In this document: positions 11,030-23,100 of the stretch, in pieces
Position numbering within the stretch: position 1 is the first letter of the stretch
Layout: each line of letters opens with the position of its first letter
DNA from: Schizophyllum amplum
Lineage: Eukaryota; Basidiomycota; Agaricomycetes; Agaricales; Schizophyllaceae
Assembly: GCA_007026445.1 (NCBI GenBank)
Contig: VDMD01000022.1
Span: forward strand, 124,001 to 188,000
Direction of reading: 5' to 3'
Length of the DNA: 64,000 nt
The notes under the pieces: model-generated
The model's input: the letters and a program-made list of their open reading frames with translations, nothing else
Databases searched by the model: none
Told to the model about the DNA's origin: nothing
Made by a program: the position numbers and the translations under genes

Positions 11030-12992
11030 TCAGCTGGCTGGCCTTTTCCAAGGCAGTCGTATGTGCTCAAAGACACCCGGCATGGTCCCTACAATGAAGG
11101 TGAGTTCGCAAGTCATGAGGATGCTTGAGGGCGAAAAAAGCGTGATGGCGCTGGATAAGGGGGAGGACAATGTGTAGAGAATTAAAACAACACGCACCAA
11201 AAAGGATGGCCGGCGCCCAGCCAGCCATGATCATGGCCACTTCTGTGGTCCCGAAGCAGGTCGGACTACGTTGCCGCGCGACGTCAACAATTGTACTGAT
11301 AGATGCGAGTACATGTACTGCGCAGAACAACCTAAGAGGGGTACGTTACCCGGTCAGAGGGCTATTCGATCTGGGGACACGGCGGTGAAGTACTCACAAT
11401 TGGAAGACAAGACAACGCATGATAATGGGTGCAAGTGATGCGGGAGGCGGACGACGCGACTTGTGCGACAAGCCTGTAAGTTCGTGAGCGTCTGTAAAAC
11501 GTACACCAATATCAGGATCCGATGCATGCAAAACAAGTAGCAAAATTTGCATCGGTCGACCTTGCGACGCAAAATGTTACTCACGTCCAAAAGGCGATCG
11601 CGTGAATGCCTGAAGTTGATGTCCCTCCGCATGAGGCGCGTCATACGCCAGCGTATCCTCGTCAAAATCCTCAGTGCTGTGTTTCGTGTCCTCGTCCATG
11701 CCCATCCGGCGCTCCCACTGGAGCGTCTTGTCCGAGTTGGTGCGCATGATCGAGCTGCGAATGTCCAGGGACGATGCGTCCGTTGCCGATACCTGCGTCT
11801 CGAGGGTGCGTATCTCTGAGTCCGAGCTGCGTGCCCGCGACCGTGAGCGCGGGTGTGCGAAGGTGGGGAATGACTCCGACGTGGGCGAGTCCGGCCCGCA
11901 CTCAGTCGTGTCGTGCGCGTCGGAGCTGGCGGTGTCCAGTGGGAGCTCGAGCGTCGGCTGGACGTGGAAGGAATGCGCAGTGCTCACGCCGCCAGGTGTA
12001 CTATTAGGGGAGCTGTCGCCCGACGGGCTGGTGAGTGACTTGTGCTTGATGTGCGCGGTGAGGCGCCGCAACTTGGAGCGAGAGCGGCGCCGCGTGTCCT
12101 GAGAAGTGAAATGGTCCTCGTTGAGAAACTCGTTCTGCCAGGAGCGTTGGATGTGCTCGTTCGTTCGCCAGACGCGTCGGATAGAGACAATGGTGAGGAT
12201 GAGACACGGAAAGCAGGCGAGTAAGGGAACACCGGCGTAGCCGAAGAAGCGAACCCTAGGGATGAAACATTAGCGATGTGAACGAGGCAGGGTAAGAGGG
12301 GGACAACGTGCCAGATAGGATCGTTGGCGTCGCAGTGTATCTCGTTAGACGGCTGAACGGCGTCGAAGTGGATATACAGGGCCGTCTGGACCGCAGTGAG
12401 CAGCACGGGTGCTACGACCACTGGGATGAAGTAGAAACGACGCCAAACGAATGTGCTGCAGACGGATCAGCCAGGGTCATTAGATTAGCGGAGGACACGC
12501 ACTTGGTCTGAGACTCGGCCCACGTCTTGGGCTTGATTACGCAAATAGCAGTCGCGCATGTAAAGGTGACCGCCACACCGGTCATCACGAAATCAGAGAG
12601 CGTGAACAGTGTCGTTTGGACTGGGGGATGTGTTCAATGGATTGGGGAAGAGGTATGCTTGGCTTGCGCACCACGCAAAAAGCCTTTGGCATGGCGTAGG
12701 TGTCCATGCGCCAGATTATGCCTGTTTAACACGCGGTCAGTTTGCAACACGCTGCAGGCGAGATGGACGCGCACCCAGAAGAAAAGCAAGTTGCATTGTG
12801 CTACACGCCGCCAAATATGCGAGCGGTGCCCACATCGTCCCCAGCGCCTTGCCCAAAGCAAAAAAGACGACCCAGCATACGAGAAGTCCTGTGGAGTCGC
12901 TCGGCCAGCTCTTAAGGCGCCAGTTGGGAAAGTGACTTACCCACGAAGGAGAGAATAAACCAGAGTATGCGGATACCAAAGGGCACCACCAT
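11030..12992 (-). CDS. Seven-transmembrane receptor, probable GPCR
   Basis: I built a 473-aa model in nine exons: 12992-12941, 12888-12775, 12721-12668, 12620-12503, 12455-12312, 12255-11585, 11473-11398, 11331-11198 and 11088-11030; lengths sum to a whole frame. Seven hydrophobic helices are visible: TM1 ILWFILSFVGGLLVCWVVFF, TM2 APLAYLAACSTMQLAFLLG, TM3 LFTLSDFVMTGVAVTFTCAT, TM4 FYFIPVVVAPVLLTAVQTAL, TM5 FFGYAGVPLLACFPCLILTI, TM6 CLVFQLLFCAVHVLASISTI, TM7 VAMIMAGWAPAILFG. A loop of nearly 200 residues rich in Ser/Thr/Asp lies between TM5 and TM6 (intracellular loop 3), a usual site of G-protein coupling and phosphorylation. The tail after TM7 is short. WVRFFGYAGVPLL recalls uncharacterised agaricomycete 7TM receptors. 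Introns at 12621-12667 and 12256-12311 need GC-AG splicing. Ligand unknown. Confidence 0.82.
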
Positions 12993-13756
12993 GGCTACTG
13001 ACCGAGGGCTGCCCTCCAACGCATGCGGGAGGGGACAAGAGGCAGCAGGCCGGACGAAAAGGAATTCGACCAATCAAAGCTGGACCTGAGTGATAAGATG
13101 GAGTAGTGATGCCGATGGAGTTTCTGCAAGGCGTGTTGCGGACCTGGGTGGGTTACTGTATGTTTAATAGACCCCTTCACCTTCCCCCCTCTGAACAACA
13201 ACGCAGCCTCAAACGAGAGAGAAACAGCAGGCGCAGAAAAAATTGACAAAGTGCACAGACGCGGTTGAAGAGCGGGACCTGACGGGATCAATTCAAGTCA
13301 CTTCAGGACGGCTCCGGTCGCGTGGGGCTCGCGTGGACACTTTGCCGAACCGTTGCTGTCGGCTGTTGCCATGTTTCCAGCCGATCCGTTTCCGGATCCA
13401 AGCTTCAAGCTTCATGTTGCTCATACATCGCAGATAGCACGGGGGACGCGGCGCGGAGCGTCCCCTCTATTATATGTTACGCATTCCTCACATACAGCAA
13501 AATGCGAATATAGTTTACCTTGATCTCTATTCACGCTACACCACCATGATCGCACATGGCACTCCCACAAAGCCGAACCCGTGTACCACAGGCTCTCCTC
13601 AGTCCTGCTAGTACTTACGTATAGGAAACATGATATTTACCATGTAGTACATCGACGACCCGTTCCGGCTACGACTTGCGCGCGTCCGCGAAGTGCGCTG
13701 CGAAACCACGCCTTACATGCTCCTGCAAAGACGAACACGTTCCAATCGAAGAGAAA
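12993..13756. other. Intergenic, upstream of the 7TM receptor
   Basis: This holds the 5' flank of the receptor gene and the 3' flank of the lyase gene. There is no supported gene; AAGCTTCAAGCTTCA is a small direct repeat near 13398-13412. Confidence 0.4.
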
Positions 13757-16450
13757 CTAGTACAGGCGAACCATGTCGAAGACAAAGTTCGGAGACCTGC
13801 GCGCGATAAGTCTCCCGCCGACAACAAAGTTTATCACTTACAGGTAGGTGTCGCCCGACGACCCTGAGATTACATCGATGGTGATAGTGTTCACAGTCGA
13901 GCCGGTATGCAGAACACCGTCCGCTGTTGGATTTCGGTAAGCTAATCATATCCCTTGTGCCAAGAAAGTAGAGGTACTCACGGATGTTGACCGTGTAGAG
14001 GATGTTCTGCGCGGTCGTTAGCATGGCTTACAGCGGCGAAAGAGGATCACTCACGTTGCCTCTCCACGTTCCTCTTGTTACACCGCGCGAGTCAGGCTGC
14101 GAAGGAGCCGCCGGCGACGGGCCGCTCCAGTCGTTGACGGTCACCTTAGGGCGGCCACCTGAAGCAGTATATTGAGCCCCTGTGTGCCTTCAAAGAGCAG
14201 CTTCATGCTTACCAGCAAACGCCAAGGTCGTCGCAATCTCCAACGTGCGCGCACCACCTATCACGAACGGACAGTCACGCGCGACTTCCCATGAAGCCGC
14301 GTGGAAGGCGCACCTTGGCCGGACTGAAGAGCGAAGCGGATGGTGGCGGGTCCGACGGCCTGCCGAGGTTTAGCATGATGTTCTACGTACAACCTTCCCG
14401 AGCCAGAAGCTCACCTTGAAGACGGCCATGGGGAAGTAGTAGATGTCATCCTTGCCGGCAGTGTACGTCCGTACCCAGTCGTGCATGCGAGAGTCGCTGG
14501 GGCTGTAGGGACGGTGTCAAGCGTTGCACTGTTGTGTGCCGTTGATACACGTACTGCATGGTCTCGATCATGCTGTAGGAGTTGCGTCAGTCAGTCGTGT
14601 AAACGTTCAGCGCGAGACCAGCTACTTACTCTGCGTTCAAGAAACCCCTCGGCGTGCCGTCGTGGGCGCCAATCTGCCAGATCGCGGAAGGACGCTGGAC
14701 ACAGGCATCAGCGACAGGATCATCATTCGGGGGGAATCCTCACAGCAATTGTCGACGCGATGTTGGACGTAGCAAGGCCTCCGGCGCTGACTGTCACGCT
14801 CTGCGAGGCGACCGCGAGCTCGACCTCATACACTAGATGCCGCGTCAGAACAGGTATACAGCATTGCTGAGCCGTACGCACGGGTCATGGTGTACGTGCC
14901 GGGCTTCATGTACGGGCTCGTGAATCGGCCGTCTGAAGTGCGGGCGCGTACCCTGTATGGGATGCCCACACTGAGATTCAGTACGCTGGTATTAGGAGGA
15001 TCCGCTCACCAGTACTGCGCGTTGCTGTTAGCGAAGCCGACGACGATGTACTCGGCCTGAGTAGAGTCGTAGCCAGAGGCCTTTCCGGTGACGCGACCGC
15101 GCGATGCCTGGGTTACCAGGCCCTGCACATCACCAAGCTGCTCCCAGAACGACGTATCTGCGCGGATATTTAGTGACTGTCAACCATGAAATATCATTGT
15201 CTTTACCGATGTCGCCGGAGGGCGTCGCGCCGGTGGTGAAGGTGAGGGCGCTGTAGTCCGTGTCAGTAAGCAAGCCGCGGCCTTGAGAAAACACTGACTA
15301 AGGTCCGTGAAGGCCCATCCGGTAGCTCTCCGTCTGGGTGTGTCCCGAGTTCTTCCCCAAAGGGTTAGGCAATATATAAGCATGTAGCTCAAAGCACGCA
15401 TACCATGTCTGCAATCCATTGGTCAATGATCATGTTCCAAATCTGTTACGTTGCCTTTCACTCACAGAAGTAAAGCTCCTGCTGGGTAGCGCCTTGGTTG
15501 TTGATATCCCTGAAGAACGGTCCGCCCGAGGAACCCTCGTAACCCGTGCCGGGTATGATCATGAAGGCGCCGATGCCCGAGCCAGTGACACCGTGGACAA
15601 TGTCGTCGATGTGCTGGTGCGAGGAGTAGAACTTGGACCGGGTCTGGCCGCTAACGAGGAAGACGTCGGAGCCCTCGATGGCGGTGCCACCTGGAGAGAC
15701 GCGCATTCAGAGGTCAAAGCAGACAATTTGTAGAGGAACGAAGCCATACCAGCCATCTCGGACTCGTGGATGCCGTTGGGCAGCGATGACTTCTTCAAGC
15801 GGGCAATGAAGCGAAGCTCGCCCACAGAGGGCTCGGTCGAAGTGCTGCGTTGGGGTCAGAAAATTGCACGAATATGATATCGAACAAGCTCACTAGGTCG
15901 CCATGTGGATGCTCGGGTCGTTGTACTTGGCCACATACTGTACGGCAGACATTGAGCACCAGTAAATGAGAATGTACGCGCTCGTCACTTACATAGTGGG
16001 TGATACCTGAGGCAGAGCATGTAATCTTGATGTAGTTGTCGTTGTGCCCCGTGCGCGTCTATGACTCTTCATAAGTGCTGATTTGGCTGATTTTCACAAG
16101 ATAACCTACCCAGCTGCAGCTGGCGCCAATACCAGAGGCAATATGGCTGTGCTTGCTAGAGTCTTGCGCCTAAAACGGCCTTCAACATTTCCGCTTCGCA
16201 AGCCAAGGAGCATGGACAGACCTCAATCCCGTTGAATTTCATCGAAGTGATGTCGCCGGAAGTCTTGTCCACTATACCCTGTGGTCAGCATCGGGTTTGT
16301 ACGATGAATACAGAAAAACTAACCGGTGAAAATCAGACCACCGGACGTGTCTACAACATAGCTGTTCCCGCTCTCTGTCAGTCCGAAAGCCCGGACGGAC
16401 AGTACCAGGAATGCCAGATAGAGGAGACCGGCCAAAAAGGAACGTGCCAT
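13757..16450 (-). CDS. Rhamnogalacturonan endolyase, polysaccharide lyase family 4
   Basis: PL4 enzymes cleave the Rha-GalUA bond of rhamnogalacturonan I (pectin) by beta-elimination and are secreted. The ATG at 16448-16450 begins a signal peptide ([21 protein letters not shown]). Mature-protein motifs follow in family order: [13 protein letters not shown], then across an intron [43 protein letters not shown] with [25 protein letters not shown], and near the C-terminus ILYTVNI and the final [10 protein letters not shown] before the stop at 13757-13759. The closing segment resembles the carbohydrate-binding-like third domain of RhgB-type PL4 lyases. The gene is split by a dozen or so short introns; the first acceptor is the TATAG just before the VDKTSG exon. 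No frame break was found in the segments checked. It fits plant cell-wall breakdown by a saprotroph. Confidence 0.9.
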
Positions 16451-17621
16451 GATGTCCCGGCGCGCGTAGGAGGGAAACAGAAGCACCAAGCTCGTGCTTG
16501 TGCGCTGGGCTTTTATATCAAGCCTGTTTCCCCGATATCGAGCCCGACGAGGCACGTCGCCTCGATGGCGACCATGAGCTCTCTGGTCAGGCCGGCGGCC
16601 ACAATGCGGCAACGAAAATTCTCGGATCACATCTATTCGTCAATATCATCACACGGTGCTGGAGGGAGCTCGAGTCGGACCGGCTAGAGCGGCGCGATGT
16701 ATCGCTGGTGGCAGCTAGGATAATCCCTCGATGCGGAGGATAAGAGAGTTGTAAGCTCATGACCAGTGCCCCGCGTAGGGATGCATAAAGCGGACCGAGA
16801 ACAATTGACAGCGCGTCCCAGCAGACTCGGATGTCGCGGTGTGCCTCGGGCATGTCGGCGCATGTTCGACTGAGAATTGACGGACAGAAGCGAAGAGCGG
16901 CACATGGGCTCCGCCAGGTACACGCGACTAGAAGACTTTCCTAGGGATATTCGAGGGATATCAGTGCACAAGCCTCAGATGCGCGTGATTCAGTCGATGC
17001 TGGCCAAAACCTCCACATGAATGTCCTTCCGATCTTGATTTCATCAGAGTATATATACAGTCGGCTGAGGAGGATCATAGGCTTAAGTAGCGAACTTCGA
17101 AGGCCCTCTGGCATGCACTCACTTGAACGGTTGAAAGGCCATATACATGGGCGGAGATCGTCGATTGTGCACTAACAAGTATGGTTACGGCGGGAGCAGA
17201 GTGGGAGTATCGCCGTAACGACGGCGTCAACGGTCCAGACCGAGGGAATCGATAGACCAGGACGACGTTGCGTTCCATCGACAACAGTCCCATAGACTGC
17301 TCATACATTTGTTGAGCGAAACGATGCGAAGGTCTATTTGGTGCTCGAATGCACGAAACAATGAGCGAGCTCGTTTGGCAATGGCATTGGGAGCAGAGGC
17401 GTGTCAATCACACCACGTGGGTTCCCTTTATGCTGAATGGGGTTCATGAATAATAGGGACCTACGGCGTCAAACATTGACAAAGCCCACCAGTGTGATTC
17501 ACATCCGTATTATGACATCCGCAACGCATGTGCTATTGCATTTCTCGGGGCTATATTCCAGACTTGGATCTTGTGTGTACGCTCATATTTGACTTTGCAG
17601 TAAGAATGAAAGGAGAAACGC
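16451..17621. other. Intergenic, upstream of the PL4 lyase
   Basis: This is 1.17 kb between the lyase start and the 3' end of the aldehyde dehydrogenase. Only unremarkable frames of about 80-110 codons (for example minus 17075-17407) occur, without motifs. Confidence 0.4.
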
Positions 17622-19399
17622 TTAGAAAACTCCCGGATATTGACGATCGCGGGAGTGCGTGACGAGGACATGCTTCTCAGTGAAAGCATCCACGTCAAAT
17701 CTACCATAGCCAGAAGCGCCACTAGAGTAGGAGATGAGACCATGTCAAAACAGCGCAATGATAACACTCACCCGAAGCCGTGCAACGAGATCATCGATTC
17801 ACGATGGAAGGTAGGTCCATTGATATTTGTGAAGCCTGTAGTTTGTTATTAGCAGTATTCCAGCTATGAGCCTGAGCAAGGGCGTACCCGCTTGTATCTC
17901 AGGGGCGACCGCCTCTATCCTGTCGATGTCCTGCGTCCAGACGGCTGATGTCAGCGAGTATTCGCTGGCATTCGCCATTTCGACAGCTTCTTCCAGGGTG
18001 TCCACCTCCGCGACGACAACGACTGAGAGAGTAGGGTTAGTAACAATTCTGAGATACAGCTCCCAAGCGCGATTCCACTTACCAGGGCCGAATGTCTCCC
18101 TTTCCCAAAGCTTCATACCTGGCTTGACGTCCTTGACGATATGCGGTTGTACAAGCGCGCCTTGCCTCGCCATGTCGCCGAGAAGAACTACGGCACCTTC
18201 GCCATGCGCCTCCTTGATCATGTTCACGATGCTTTCGGCCGCGGGTTCGCTGAAGACAGCCGATAGCTTAGCGCCATCAGTATATCCATTGCCCGCGCGG
18301 CAGTTTGTGCAAGGGCAACCATCTTCGACGTAAGGGCTTCGGCGACGCCGCGCTGCACAATGACACGTTCAGTGGACTGGCAGACCTGGCCGGAGTTGAT
18401 CATGGACGCCCAGATGATGGCCTTGGCCGCGGATTCGAGGTCCGCGTCGTCCAGGACCTGTGACAGGAGTTAGTTCGAGGAGAATGGCAGTGGAATTTTG
18501 GCGACTTACGACTGCTGGCGCCTTTCCCCCAAGCTCAAGCACACACGGCTTAAGCGATTTCGCCGCCTCGACAGCGATGATCTTGCCAACCCGATCGCTG
18601 CCCGTGAACTACGGTGAAGTCAGCCATGACCAAAAACGTATCACGAACATGGCAAAACTAACGTTGACATGTCGCACCAAAGGATGTGCGATGATCTTCG
18701 CCACGAGCTCGGGGGATGCTTCCCGTGAAATGGACAAGTAGTTGAGGACGCCCTTCGGCAGCCAGCCTCCTCAAAAACTTCGGCTACGACCGCATGCGTA
18801 CGAGGCGTGACCTCCGATGCCTTGAGGACAACGGTGTTGCCGCACAAAATCGCGCAAGCGACAGCACGGATGGCGAGAGCTGGACCAGCATTCCACGGTG
18901 CGATGCCAAACCTGTGTTGGTCATGTCAGTATTCAACGCAAATGCAGAAACATACTACGCACACAACACCCCACGGCTTGCGCCTGATCTGCACATGACC
19001 GCCAGCCGTGCTGGACGGGAAGTATTCGCCCCGCAGCCTCTCAACCATGGGCGCTACGTTGCGGATATCGCCCTGCGAGGCCAGCCAGCACGCATAACCC
19101 CAGATCGGTGTCGCAGCTACCTCCTCCTTGAGTGCGATGGCGATCTTCGCCTTGTACTTGTCCGTCGCAAGCAGATCCGCGGCCTTGCCCATGATGTCGC
19201 GTCGCGCGTCTAGCGTCGTCTTCTTCCATGACTTGAACGCCCTCTGCGCGGCCTCGATCGCGGCCACACAGTCCTCGTAGGACGCCGCCGCGGCCGTGCC
19301 GGCCAGATCGCCCGTAAGCGGGTTGCGTACCTCATAAGTCGCATCACCGTGCGCGGGCACGGACGCGCCGTCTATGAAGAGTGGGGTGAAGGGCGCCAT
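17622..19399 (-). CDS. Aldehyde dehydrogenase (vanillin/salicylaldehyde dehydrogenase-like), two frame breaks
   Basis: This is an NAD(P)-dependent aldehyde dehydrogenase of the aromatic-aldehyde type. From the N-terminus: MAPFTPLFIDG, KKTTLDARRDIMGKAADLL, GEYFPSS...RKPWGVV, FGIAPWNAGPALAIR, GNTVVLKASEVTPRTHAV, FTGSDRVGK (cofactor loop), LELGGKAP (general-base Glu), NSGQVCQSTERVIV (catalytic Cys), ERETFGP, SEYSLTSAVWT, INGPTFH and the closing GGASGYGRFDVDAFTEK to TAA at 17622-17624. Two places lose the frame without an intron: near 18758-18764, between EEAG and LPKGVLNYLS, and near 18292-18301, before GYTDGAKLSAVF. Single-base changes would explain both, and sequence on either side stays well conserved. 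Either recent inactivation or sequence error is possible. An aromatic-aldehyde role would suit a wood decayer but is inferred. Confidence 0.85.
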
Positions 19400-20139
19400 C
19401 GTGGAATGTTTATCTGCACTGGTCTACGGTGTGTATAAGTACACGCACCGCCCGTCAAAAGGTACACGTACCGCGATAGAATCCCTCCCTCAATCATCGT
19501 GTCCTGATCGCGCAACCTGCTCTGCTATAGGACGTGAATGATGAACGCTCAGGACGCCATTGAAACATCGAATAGGGCTGCTTCGACATCTAATTACTGC
19601 TCATTAGCAGCGCTGGCAAAGCGCCCAGAGCAAGCTGGATATCAATCAGCGTGGATCCGTCCAGCACGGAAGGCGTATCATGCTCATTACTCGTCGTAAG
19701 GTGGCAGTCATTTGTCTACCACATAGACGCATGGATGGAATGACCTACGGAGAAGTCCCGCCCAATGGTTGGGAAGTTATCGCACCTGGTGTGACCACGT
19801 CGTATGCGGACGGACCGCAGTGCGACGATGTTCACTGATAGCGGGCATCCTGATAATATTGTCAGCGCAGTCATGTCTGCAGGCAGTCAGGATACTAACC
19901 GTGATCACGAAGGAGCGACTTCACATGACAGGCATTTGTAGCACTGGACAATGTCGAGCGACGACTTAGTCAGCCCTCACACGCCCAACGAGACCTCTTC
20001 CCAACAGAACGAGATCCGAAAATCCAATCCAAGGTCAGTACTAGCCGGTGGATAACGGCAGAGCAACATGACTATGTATAAGAGTACAACACACTGCGAA
20101 TAATCCACAAGCAAAACAATAACGCACTAGAACGCCGAC
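19400..20139. other. Intergenic between ALDH start and SIN3 3' end
   Basis: This is 740 bp holding the ALDH upstream region. I see no supported gene, RNA or repeat. Confidence 0.4.
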
Positions 20140-23100
20140 TCAGGCAGCCGTAGGCGGCGCCTCCGCCAGCGACCGCTCAAGCCACGCCTTCCTCAGCTCC
20201 TCCCTCTTCCCCAACCTGGCCTTCGTAGTCTCGTCAATATGTCGTGGAAGCCGAACGAGCACATCTTCCGTGAGCGCAACGTAGAAGAAGCGGTACGTCC
20301 GGACGCAGATCCTGATTTCCAGTCCGTCATCGGTGGCGACCATGGGGTCGGCCCCACGGACACTCTCGGGGTGTTCCTAAAAATGTGGTAAGTTCGGGGA
20401 GGGGGCTGGGAGGGCGACTATATGCGCACCTTCTCAGGAAGGGACGGCGCACGTGCGCCTGAGAGACGCCAGAGGTCTGCTCACCGCAGACATATGCGTC
20501 CAGGTAGGCGTGCCAGCGGTCGGCTACCGCCTCCGAGTCATCCACGCTCGGTTCGTCTTTGCCGATAAGTTGCATTGTCATCATCTTGTTGTCGTGCAAC
20601 TGCGAAAATGCGGTGGTAAGTACACAAGAACGTGATCAGGACGGACAGGAGATGATACTCACCCAGTCAATGCGGAAGAGGTTCTCGTCAGGACCCAAAA
20701 TCTTCTCGGCGTTGCGACGCGTGTTGATCTGGTCCTGAACGGTCGGAGAGGCCAAGGACCGCTCGCGCTTCAAGTTCTCTAGCAACTCCTGACTCTTTGG
20801 GTCTGCCAAAATAGCCTGTACTTGCTTCACAAAAGCGCCGATGACCTTGTCGATGGTGAAGATCTTGTACGCATTCTATCGCAGACGTTTAGAAGTGCAT
20901 TCCAAGCGAATATCCTGCCAGCTCACCTTCACACCAAACATGAAGCGCATCTGCTCCTCGAAGGCCGGCTGCTCGATCTCGTTGTCGAAGAGGCGCTCAC
21001 AAGAGTCAAGCAGAAGGTCGTAGTAGTGGTCAACCGTCGTGCGCTCCGCGATGCTCATCGTCTCGGAGGAGAAGCCAAAGTTGTTCGGAGGAGGCTGAGT
21101 CGGGTCGCCTTCCATGCTAAGCGACTTGAAGAGCGCCAAACGGGTATATATAATCTGGGCGAATGTCAGTCAAATATAGGACTGCGGCAAGATCGGTAGA
21201 CGTACCTCAAGCAGACGAAGCAAACAATAAAAGGTCGTGTTCGTGAAGAATATGTTCTTTCGTCCCTTGCGCGACTGCGCCGCGGCTGACTCGGCAAATG
21301 CCTCGTCATCTGCAGGTGCCGGCGATGCCAATCTTGACCCCGGGACAGGGCTTGCATCCCCACGAGACCGCGTCACTCTGGTAGTCCCCGTCGACTTGGC
21401 CTGCTCGCTCTTAAGCAGCTTCTTCCTCAAGTCGCCCGCCGCCGTCTTCCTGCCGCGGCTCGCCCGCGACCCACCGCTCGCGACGCTCTCCCCATCGTCG
21501 TCCACCGCATCCTCGCTCGCCTCGCTGTCCAGCGTCTCCTGTACCACGACGAACGCGTTGTTGAACGCGACCGGGTCCAACATGAAGAACAGCGGCACGA
21601 ACGCGCGCAGAAAGCTCTCGATGCGCCGGCGTTCCGCAAACGGCACCTGCGCCTGCGTGCGGTCGACAAACGAAAGCGTCAGCTTCAGCGCGTCCTGCAG
21701 CACCTGCGCGTCGTCCACCGCGAACTCCATCTGATGCCTCGGGCGCGTGCGCGCGAACAGCGGGTCGGTGAAGCAGGCGCGCGCACACGCCTGCTCCTCG
21801 CGCGCAGCGGCGATCTGCTGCACGAGCGTCTTCTGCGAGGTCGCGCGCTTGTCCGCCGCGCGCACCGCGATGCCCTGGTAGTCGAGGCTCTTCGCGTAGT
21901 TGCGCGCGTCGACCTCGCGCCACACCTTGTTCCACTCGCGCTGCGCGCGCTTCCATTCCTCCTCCTTGTGCTTCAGGCGCTGCAAAACAACCGGAATGGC
22001 GAGCGCGGGCTGGTCCTGCATCATCTGGATCACCTCCGCGCCCGCCGCGCGCCCGTAGATCTTCTTGATGACGCGGTGGTGCACGCTCTTGCCGGACCCG
22101 CCAAAATTGGGCTTGAGCTTGAACGTCGCGCGGTCGTCTACGCTGAGCTGCATTATCTTGTTGTTGATGGGCTCGAGCATGGCGATGGTGCGCACGATCG
22201 CGTCGATGTGGAAGTCATATTCGTGGCGCTCCTCCTCAGACCGGTGCAGCGCCTCTTCGTAGGGATTCTTCTTCAACGGCGCAGCCATGATGTCCTCGTC
22301 GTTAGTCCAGGTCGCGTGCGAGACCCACTGGTCGTTCAGCACGGTGCGGCACATATCGTCCCGCCCAGAGCACTGGACCTTGGCCTCGTCAGCGGGCAGC
22401 TTGCGATAGCTCCCGTACATCACGCTCAGATCGACGCGCCCGGGTCGCAAGTTCACGACCTGCGGATGCGTCCACGAGTGCGTGGTGGGCACCAGCATGT
22501 GCGACTCGTCCTCCTTGCGCTGATCCCATCCGACGATCTCCTTTAGCTGCCGCAGCAGCTCGCTGTCCTCGCGCAACAGGTTGCGACACTCCTTGACCAG
22601 GCGCACGCTGTCGATGTGGCCTTGAGTGAACAAGTTGATGTAGCGCAGGAACTCGTTGTAAAGCTCGCGCGATTCCAATGTGCACTTGACGCGCTCGAAG
22701 AACTGCGTCTCGTCGTCGGGCGGAGGGGCAACCGGACGCGCAGCCGATGGTGCGGCCCGACGACCTGACGGCGGAGGCGTGCGCTCACGCGCGTTACTCG
22801 TTGGGGCCTGCTGCTGGTGTCTCGACCGCTTGGGCTATCGCTGGTGTCAGCGACGACGATGTGGCGAGGCCTATGCGCTCACCTTGGCCGGCACGCTCGC
22901 CTCGACCTTGCGCTTCTTCTTGGCCTGCGTGGTGCTGCTTGTCGACGCGTGGCCTTCGCGCTCCGCCTTGCGCTTCCCGCCACCCACCGGCGTCGATGTT
23001 CGGAGGGCCGCAAAGTTCTCCGGCGCGAAAGGCTGGTCGGACTGCAGCATCTTCTGCAGCGTCGCGGCGGTCGTGGGATCGTCCTTGAATATTGCCTTGA

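Noticed and set aside
11030..12992. STE3-type pheromone receptor
   Set aside because: It has seven helices, but the landmarks of STE3 receptors were not found; helix wording fits other agaricomycete 7TM receptors.
21734..22546. 270-codon plus-strand ORF
   Set aside because: It is antisense to the SIN3 HDAC-interaction domain; composition (RRAL, LVVR repeats) is typical of a shadow frame.
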